Shown: in pieces, positions 28,496-35,665 of the stretch
How the letters are laid out: each line of letters begins with the position of its first letter
Position numbering within the stretch: the first letter of the stretch is position 1
Source of the DNA: Cellulosimicrobium cellulans
GTDB taxonomy: Bacteria > Actinomycetota > Actinomycetes > Actinomycetales > Cellulomonadaceae
Assembly: GCF_007679345.1 (NCBI RefSeq)
Contig: NZ_VEGH01000015.1
Location: 72,051 to 107,715 of the forward strand
Direction: 5' to 3'
Length of the DNA: 35,665 bases
The notes under the pieces: model-generated
Seen by the model: the letters and a program-made list of their open reading frames with translations, nothing else
Databases searched by the model: none
What the model was told of the DNA's origin: nothing
Made by a program: the position numbers and the translations under genes

Positions 28496-30499
28496 GTGCC
28501 GGATCTCGCGGATGCCGCCAAACGCTTGCTGCTGGGCCGACCGGTCCGCAGCGAGAACCTGGGGCACACCCTCCTCCCGAAGCGGATCGCCCTGCCGATC
28601 TTCGCGTCGGACGCCCTGTCCTCCGTCGCCTACGCCCCGGACGAGGTGCTGCTGACGCTCGCGCTCGCCGGCGTGAGCGCCACCGTCATCTCCCCGTGGG
28701 TCGGCCTGGCCGTCGTCGTCGTGATGATCACCGTCATCGCGTCGTACCGGCAGAACGTGCACGCGTACCCCTCCGGCGGCGGCGACTACGAGGTCGCCAC
28801 CGTCAACCTGGGGCCGAAGGCGGGCGTCACGGTCGCCAGCGCGCTGCTGGTCGACTACGTGCTCACGGTCGCGGTGTCGGTGTCGTCGGGTGCGCAGTAC
28901 GCGGCGTCCGCGATCCCGGCGCTGCGCGGGCACGAGGCGCTGTTCGCCGTGGTCATCGTCGTGCTGCTCACGCTCGCGAACCTGCGCGGCGTCCGGGAGT
29001 CCGGCAACGCGTTCGCGATCCCGGTGTACCTCTACATGCTCGCCGTGGGCAGCACCGCGATCTTCGGCTTCGTGCAGTACCTCACCGGGGACCTGCAGCC
29101 CGCCGCGTCGAGCGCGCTCACCATCGTCCCGGCCGACGGGTTCGACCAGGGCCTGATGGGCGCCGCGGGCGCGTTCCTCGTGCTGCGGGCGTTCGCGTCC
29201 GGGTCCGCCGCGCTCACCGGCGTCGAGGCGATCAGCAACGGCGTGCCGTCGTTCCGCAAGCCCAAGTCGAAGAACGCCGCGACCACCCTGCTGATGCTCG
29301 GCGGGCTGTCGGTGTTCCTCATCATGTCGATCCTCACGCTCGCGCGGCTCACCGGCGTGCACTACGTCGAGGACCCGTCGACCCAGCTCCTGGACAACGG
29401 GGTGCCGGTCGGCGAGGAGTACGTGCAGGACCCGGTCATCGGACAGCTCGCGCAGACGATCTTCCACTCGTTCCCGCCGGCGTTCTACCTGGTCTCGGTC
29501 GTCACCGGCCTCATCCTGATCCTCGCCGCGAACACGGCGTTCAACGGGTTCCCGGTGCTCGGCTCGATCCTCGCGAAGGACGGCTACCTGCCGCGCCAGC
29601 TGCACACCCGCGGCGACCGGCTCGCGTTCTCCAACGGCATCATCGCCCTGGCCGCCGGCGCGATCGCGCTCATCCTGGCGTTCGACGCCCAGGTCACCCG
29701 GCTGATCCAGCTGTACATCGTGGGCGTCTTCGTGTCGTTCACGCTGTCCCAGCTCGGCATGATCAAGCACTGGACCCGCGAGCTGCGCACCCAGCCCGAT
29801 CCCGAGCGCCGCCGGCAGATGCTCCGGTCCCGGGTCATCAACGCCATCGGCTTCGGCATGACCGCGACCGTGCTGGTCATCGTGCTGATCACCAAGTTCA
29901 CGCACGGCGCGTGGATCGCGATCCTCGCGATGATCATCGTGTTCATCGGCATGCAGGGCATCCGCCGGCACTACGACGCGGTCAAGGCCGAGCTCGCGCT
30001 GGGCGCCGACCCCGCCGCCGCGCGCGCCCTGCCCAGCCGGGTGCACGCGCTCGTGCTCGTCTCGCACCTGCACCGGCCCACCATGCGCGCGCTGGCCTAC
30101 GCCCGGGCGTCCCGGCCGCAGACGATCGAGGCCGTCACCGTCGGCGTCGACCCCGAGGACGCCGCCGCGCTCCGCGAGCAGTGGGAGCAGATGGACCTGC
30201 CCGTGCCGCTGCGCATCCTCGACTCGCCGTTCCGCGAGATCACGCGCCCCGTCATCACCTACGTCCGCTCGATCCGGCGGGAGAGCCCGCGGGACCTGGT
30301 GGTCGTCTACATCCCCGAGTACGTCGTGGGCCACTGGTGGGAGCAGCTGCTGCACAACCAGAGCGCCCTGCGGCTCAAGGGGCGTCTGCTGTTCACCCCG
30401 GGCGTCGTGGTGGCGTCCGTCCCGTGGCAGCTCGCATCGACCGAAGGGCAGACCGGCATGGAGGACCACGTGCGACGGACCATCTCCCGTGGGCTCTGA
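28496..30499 (+). CDS. APC-superfamily permease, KimA-like potassium importer
   Basis: The 667-residue protein has a transporter core of about 12 hydrophobic segments in residues 35-500. It opens with LPKRIALPIFASDALSSVAYAPDEVLLTL and AYPSGGGDYEVA, both characteristic of the KimA/Rv2690c group of amino-acid-permease-like proteins. A soluble domain of about 160 residues follows (HALVLVSHLHRPTMRALAYARA ... LVVVYIPEYVVGHWWEQLLHNQSALRLK). Bacillus KimA is a high-affinity K+/H+ symporter inhibited by c-di-AMP; potassium as substrate is inferred here from family and context. It is divergent from two RCK genes, and its stop codon overlaps the start of the RNA methyltransferase. Confidence 0.88.
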   Translation: MPDLADAAKRLLLGRPVRSENLGHTLLPKRIALPIFASDALSSVAYAPDEVLLTLALAGVSATVISPWVGLAVVVVMITVIASYRQNVHAYPSGGGDYEVATVNLGPKAGVTVASALLVDYVLTVAVSVSSGAQYAASAIPALRGHEALFAVVIVVLLTLANLRGVRESGNAFAIPVYLYMLAVGSTAIFGFVQYLTGDLQPAASSALTIVPADGFDQGLMGAAGAFLVLRAFASGSAALTGVEAISNGVPSFRKPKSKNAATTLLMLGGLSVFLIMSILTLARLTGVHYVEDPSTQLLDNGVPVGEEYVQDPVIGQLAQTIFHSFPPAFYLVSVVTGLILILAANTAFNGFPVLGSILAKDGYLPRQLHTRGDRLAFSNGIIALAAGAIALILAFDAQVTRLIQLYIVGVFVSFTLSQLGMIKHWTRELRTQPDPERRRQMLRSRVINAIGFGMTATVLVIVLITKFTHGAWIAILAMIIVFIGMQGIRRHYDAVKAELALGADPAAARALPSRVHALVLVSHLHRPTMRALAYARASRPQTIEAVTVGVDPEDAAALREQWEQMDLPVPLRILDSPFREITRPVITYVRSIRRESPRDLVVVYIPEYVVGHWWEQLLHNQSALRLKGRLLFTPGVVVASVPWQLASTEGQTGMEDHVRRTISRGL

Positions 30500-31781
30500 G
30501 GCGCGCGGGCGCGCGGCCGCAGGCGGCGCGCCGGGGGATCTGGTCGAGCTCGAGGTCGGCCCGGTCGCGCACGGCGGCCACTGCGTCGCCCGGCTGCGGG
30601 TGCCCGGCGAGGACGGCCCGGGGCGCGTCGTGTTCGTCCGGCACGCCCTCCCCGGCGAGCGGGTCGTCGCGCGGCTGACCGACGCCGGGTCGAAGGCCAG
30701 GTTCTGGCGCGCCGACGCCGTCGAGGTGCTCGACGCCTCGCCCGACCGCGTCGAGTCGGCGTGGCCCGAGGCGGGCCCGGGCGGCGTCGGCGGCGGCGAG
30801 CTCGCGCACGTCCGGCTCGACGCCCAGCGCGCCTGGAAGTCGGCGGTGCTGTCCGAGCAGCTGCAGCGCCTCGCGCGCGTCGAGCGGTCCGTGCCCGTGC
30901 GGGCGCTGCCGGGCGACGACGAGCGCGGCGGCCTCGGCTGGCGGACCCGCGTCGGCTTCCTCGCCGACCGCGAGGGCCGGGCCGGCATGCGCCGGTTCCG
31001 CTCGCACGACGTCCTGCCGGTCACGGCGATGCCGCTCATGAGCGACGCCCTCGCCGACCTCGACCTGCTCGGGCGCCGCTGGGCGCCGGGGGCGCGGATC
31101 GAGGCGGTGGCCCCCGCCGGCGGCGACGCGCCGGTCGTGCTCGTCGACGACCAGCCGTTCGACCTCCGGCGCGGCAAGGCCGACCCGCGGCCGAACGCCC
31201 GGTCCGCCGTGCGCGAGCAGGTGCGGGTGGGGGAGCGCGCGTGGGCCTACCGCGTCGCCGCGGCCGGGTTCTGGCAGGTGCACCGGGAGGCGCCCGCCGC
31301 GCTGACCGGCGCCGTGCTCGACGCGCTGGGCGACGTGGACGGCGCGCGGGTGCTCGACCTGTACTCCGGCGCGGGCCTGTTCACGCTGCCGCTGGCCGAC
31401 GCGGTGGGCGACGCCGGGTCCGTGGTGGCCGTCGAGGGCGACGCCCGCGCGGTGCGGGACGCCCGCCGGAACCTGCACGACCGGCCCCGGGTGGAGCTGC
31501 ACGCGGGCGACGTGGCGGGCGCGCTCGCCTCCGGGGTCGCGGGCGCCGGCGTCGACGCCGTGGTGCTCGATCCGCCGCGCGTGGGTGCCGGGCGGGACGT
31601 CGTGCGGGCGGTCGCCGGCCTGGCGCCGCGCCGCGTCGTCTACGTCGCGTGCGACCCCGCGGCGCTCGCGCGCGACGTGGCGTACCTGGCCGAGGAGGGC
31701 TACGCCGTGGCGGACGTCACCGGGTACGACCTGTTCCCGATGACGCACCACGTCGAGGCGGTCGCGGTCCTGGAGCGCTGA
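30489..31781 (+). CDS. TrmA/RumA-family 5-methyluridine RNA methyltransferase
   Basis: The 430-residue protein is a class I SAM-dependent RNA (uracil-C5) methyltransferase. An N-terminal TRAM-like OB domain (about residues 15-80, LVELEVGPVAHGGHCVARL) is followed by a central domain. The SAM site is VLDLYSGAGLFTLPLADAVG. The nucleophile is Cys388 in YVACDPAALARDVAYL, and the general base is Glu423 in HHVEAVAVLER. The iron-sulphur cysteines of RumA are not obvious. The target could be 23S rRNA or tRNA. Its GTG start overlaps the permease gene by 11 bp, as for the Rv2690c/Rv2689c pair in M. tuberculosis, so the two are probably cotranscribed. Confidence 0.9.
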   Translation: MGSEARGRAAAGGAPGDLVELEVGPVAHGGHCVARLRVPGEDGPGRVVFVRHALPGERVVARLTDAGSKARFWRADAVEVLDASPDRVESAWPEAGPGGVGGGELAHVRLDAQRAWKSAVLSEQLQRLARVERSVPVRALPGDDERGGLGWRTRVGFLADREGRAGMRRFRSHDVLPVTAMPLMSDALADLDLLGRRWAPGARIEAVAPAGGDAPVVLVDDQPFDLRRGKADPRPNARSAVREQVRVGERAWAYRVAAAGFWQVHREAPAALTGAVLDALGDVDGARVLDLYSGAGLFTLPLADAVGDAGSVVAVEGDARAVRDARRNLHDRPRVELHAGDVAGALASGVAGAGVDAVVLDPPRVGAGRDVVRAVAGLAPRRVVYVACDPAALARDVAYLAEEGYAVADVTGYDLFPMTHHVEAVAVLER

Positions 31782-31857
31782 GCGCCACGGCGCCCGGCCT
31801 GTGCGGATCGTCGCAGGTCGGGACGCCGATGCCCTCGCGCGGGGGCGCCCGTCGGCC

Positions 31858-31863
31858 TAGCGT
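31858..31863 (+). promoter_or_regulatory. Possible -10 hexamer of the 61-residue protein gene
   Basis: TAGCGT would give a leader of about 45 nt before the ATG at 31915. No -35 is clear. Confidence 0.35.
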
Positions 31864-31914
31864 GGGGTCCGGGCGCCGCGGCCCGCGGCGCCCGCCCACC
31901 GGAAGGAGCCGACG

Positions 31915-32100
31915 ATGACGACACCGCACGAGGGTGACGCCCGCGAGTCCGCCGCCGAGGCGACGCGCCGGGTGGCCGAGGCCAGCCGCCGCGCGACCGC
32001 CGAGCTGCACAAGCAGGGCACCCCGGACTACGACCCGCGCCAGCACCAGAAGGCCGTCGAGCGCGAGCGCCGGGCCGCCGAGGGCACGGCCGGGGACTGA
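31915..32100 (+). CDS. Small charged hypothetical protein (61 residues)
   Basis: The protein is rich in Ala, Glu, Arg and Asp: MTTPHEGDARESAAEATRRV, then two helical stretches around DYDPRQHQKAVERERRA. It could form a short amphipathic helix pair, has no membrane segment or Cys, and I do not recognise a family. GGAAGGA at 31901-31907 is a good ribosome binding site. Together with the possible -10 hexamer and a downstream hairpin, it supports a real gene rather than a chance frame. It lies alone between the methyltransferase and aconitase genes. Confidence 0.65.
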   Translation: MTTPHEGDARESAAEATRRVAEASRRATAELHKQGTPDYDPRQHQKAVERERRAAEGTAGD

Positions 32101-32133
32101 CGCCGGCCCCGCGCCCGAACCGCCGCGCCCGCG

Positions 32134-32174
32134 CGGCCCGGCGCGACCACCCCCGAGGTCGGCGCGCCGGGCCG
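32134..32174 (+). terminator. Hairpin upstream of the aconitase promoter
   Basis: A perfect 12-bp stem (32134-32145 with 32163-32174) has a 17-nt loop that can pair internally (ACC with GGT). It would end transcription of the 61-residue gene. Confidence 0.65.
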
Positions 32175-32207
32175 GGCGGGCGCTCGGCGTCGGCGCCCGG
32201 CTCGGGG

Positions 32208-32213
32208 TAGGAT
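32208..32213 (+). promoter_or_regulatory. -10 hexamer of the aconitase promoter
   Basis: TAGGAT would place the start near 32220 and give a leader of about 110 nt to the GTG at 32329. Confidence 0.5.
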
Positions 32214-32214
32214 G

Positions 32215-32232
32215 TATCTCGACATCAAGATA
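32215..32232. promoter_or_regulatory. 18-bp palindromic operator candidate over the aconitase start site
   Basis: TATCTCGACATCAAGATA is an imperfect palindrome in which 14 of 18 positions are symmetric (TATCTnGAnnTCnAGATA). It starts 2 bp after the -10 hexamer and so covers the expected transcription start, which suits a repressor. The AT-rich arms stand out in a GC-rich region. The regulator is not encoded in the window. Confidence 0.6.
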
Positions 32233-32328
32233 CTTCGGCGGAACGCGGCCCGGGCCACCGGCCCCGGCGCGGACCGCCCACCCGCGGCCGTCCCCCAGCG
32301 GCCGGACTCGCCAACGAAGGAGCCAGAA

Positions 32329-35160
<2,832 letters not shown>

Positions 35161-35174
35161 TCACCGCGCTCACC

Positions 35175-35214
35175 GACGCCCCCGTCGGCCCCGGACCGGG
35201 CCGGCGGGGGCGTC
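35175..35214 (+). terminator. Strong hairpin terminator after acnA
   Basis: A nearly continuous 17-bp stem (35175-35191 with 35198-35214, one G-T pair) has a 6-nt loop and starts 15 bp after the acnA stop codon. Confidence 0.85.
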
Positions 35215-35283
35215 GTCGCGCGTGGGCCGTCGGCCCGGTCCGCGGTGCGCCGCCGACGTGACGGGGACCACCCCGGCCCGGGT

Positions 35284-35312
35284 TTGACCGCGCGGGGCTC
35301 GCCGCGTAATGT
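35284..35312 (+). promoter_or_regulatory. Promoter P1 of the probable rRNA operon
   Basis: A -35 TTGACC (35284-35289) and a -10 TAATGT (35307-35312) are separated by exactly 17 bp. This is the best sigma-70-type promoter in the window. The following bases (GTTCTCC) recur after P2. Confidence 0.75.
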
Positions 35313-35490
35313 TCTCCGAGCTGCCCGGACGGGAGGCACGGACTTCGAGGCTCGACCCGAAGGCCGGTCCCGCAGGCAGCCACCCCCGGTACGGCCTCCA
35401 GGCGCTTCGCTGCGTCCGGTTCGTCGTGCCGGACCGGGACTTCCTGGGAGCAATGTCGTGCGAATCACGCACAAAGCACTCCGGAAAGCC
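35313..35490 (+). other. Region between rRNA promoters P1 and P2, no gene seen
   Basis: This 178-bp stretch is GC-rich with several short inverted repeats, for example GGCACGGAC near 35335 and GTCGTGCC near 35423. I find no tRNA-like cloverleaf and no credible coding frame. It is probably the leader made from P1. Confidence 0.5.
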
Positions 35491-35500
35491 TGGTAGTGTT
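35491..35500 (+). promoter_or_regulatory. Promoter P2 of the probable rRNA operon (extended -10)
   Basis: TGGTAGTGTT holds the -10 TAGTGT (35494-35499) preceded by the extended element TGG. No -35 consensus lies 17 bp upstream. Confidence 0.55.
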
Positions 35501-35552
35501 CTCCAGGTCGAAAGCGGTGAAGAGATTCACCGAAAACGACCGCCAGAACATC

Positions 35553-35562
35553 TGGTAGGGTT
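35553..35562 (+). promoter_or_regulatory. Promoter P3 of the probable rRNA operon (extended -10)
   Basis: TGGTAGGGTT repeats the P2 core 62 bp further on, again as extended -10 TGG plus TAGGGT. It is followed by TCGGAACG. Confidence 0.55.
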
Positions 35563-35612
35563 TCGGAACGTCGGAGCCGCTCGGAAGGGCGGTGAAGACA
35601 GGAAAGAAGCTC

Positions 35613-35622
35613 TGGTAGGGTT
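35613..35622 (+). promoter_or_regulatory. Promoter P4 of the probable rRNA operon (extended -10)
   Basis: TGGTAGGGTT occurs again exactly 60 bp after P3 and is followed by CAGGAACG. The GGAAACGCCGGAAGG sequence after it resembles actinobacterial 16S rRNA leaders. The 16S gene itself would lie to the right of the window. Confidence 0.55.
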
Positions 35623-35665
35623 CAGGAACGCGAGGAAACGCCGGAAGGCGCGGGAACGCGGGCCA

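Noticed and set aside
35453..35665. An open frame from ATG 35453 running off the right edge, preceded by GGGAG, with a repeated VGFRN motif
   Set aside because: It lies in the rRNA promoter array. The repeated peptide only reflects the 60-bp promoter repeat, whose length is a multiple of three. The composition is Lys/Arg/Gly-rich with no family resemblance.

Overview
This window is a GC-rich (about three quarters G+C by eye) chromosomal segment of a high-GC Gram-positive bacterium. The gene families and their order point to an actinobacterium of the Micrococcales, most likely Cellulomonas or a close relative; the genus is an inference. GTG starts are common, intergenic gaps are short, and I see no insertion sequence, prophage, CRISPR array or tRNA gene. 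The content is almost entirely conserved housekeeping genes, so most of the interest is in regulatory DNA.

Layout. 1-4818: the 5' part of a secreted LysM protein, an Rv2175c-type DNA-binding protein, a polyprenyl diphosphate synthase, a small lipoprotein, a DUF4192 protein and a universal stress protein. 5080-7894: the primary sigma factor, then a zinc alcohol dehydrogenase. 7990-14965: a DUF7455 zinc-ribbon-like protein, topoisomerase IV subunit B (parE), a tandem GNAT acetyltransferase, a MarR regulator and convergent parC. 15079-20458: a Pat-like acetyltransferase/acyl-CoA-ligase fusion, DUF5998, an alkaline-phosphatase-superfamily hydrolase and thymidine kinase. 20502-23461: sepH (cell division), a TRIC-type channel protein and an inositol monophosphatase. 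23591-31781: DUF4193, DUF3093, dut, DUF3710, an OB-fold protein, DUF3159, two TrkA/RCK proteins, a KimA/APC-type potassium permease and a TrmA-family RNA methyltransferase. From memory, this last run is collinear with M. tuberculosis Rv2689c-Rv2701c, and the sigA-parE-parC-sepH-dut order resembles the hrdB region of Streptomyces. 31915-35160: a 61-residue protein and aconitase. 35161-35665: a terminator, then a tandem promoter array that looks like the start of an rRNA operon whose 16S gene lies beyond the right edge.

How the genes work together. Several neighbours form functional units. parE and parC encode the two subunits of one topoisomerase. The two RCK proteins and the divergent KimA-like permease form a potassium module. 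dut and tdk feed thymidylate metabolism. DUF3710, OB-fold and DUF3159 are packed as one operon.

Regulatory DNA. A dozen genes have a TANNNT-like -10 hexamer ending 6-8 nt before the start codon, so they are probably transcribed as leaderless mRNAs. Further candidate signals are a five-copy 9-bp repeat resembling MtrA sites before the LysM gene, two DosR/DevR-like boxes before the alcohol dehydrogenase and a weaker one before the stress protein, an 18-bp palindrome over the aconitase start site, and an unexplained set of inverted repeats between marR and parC.
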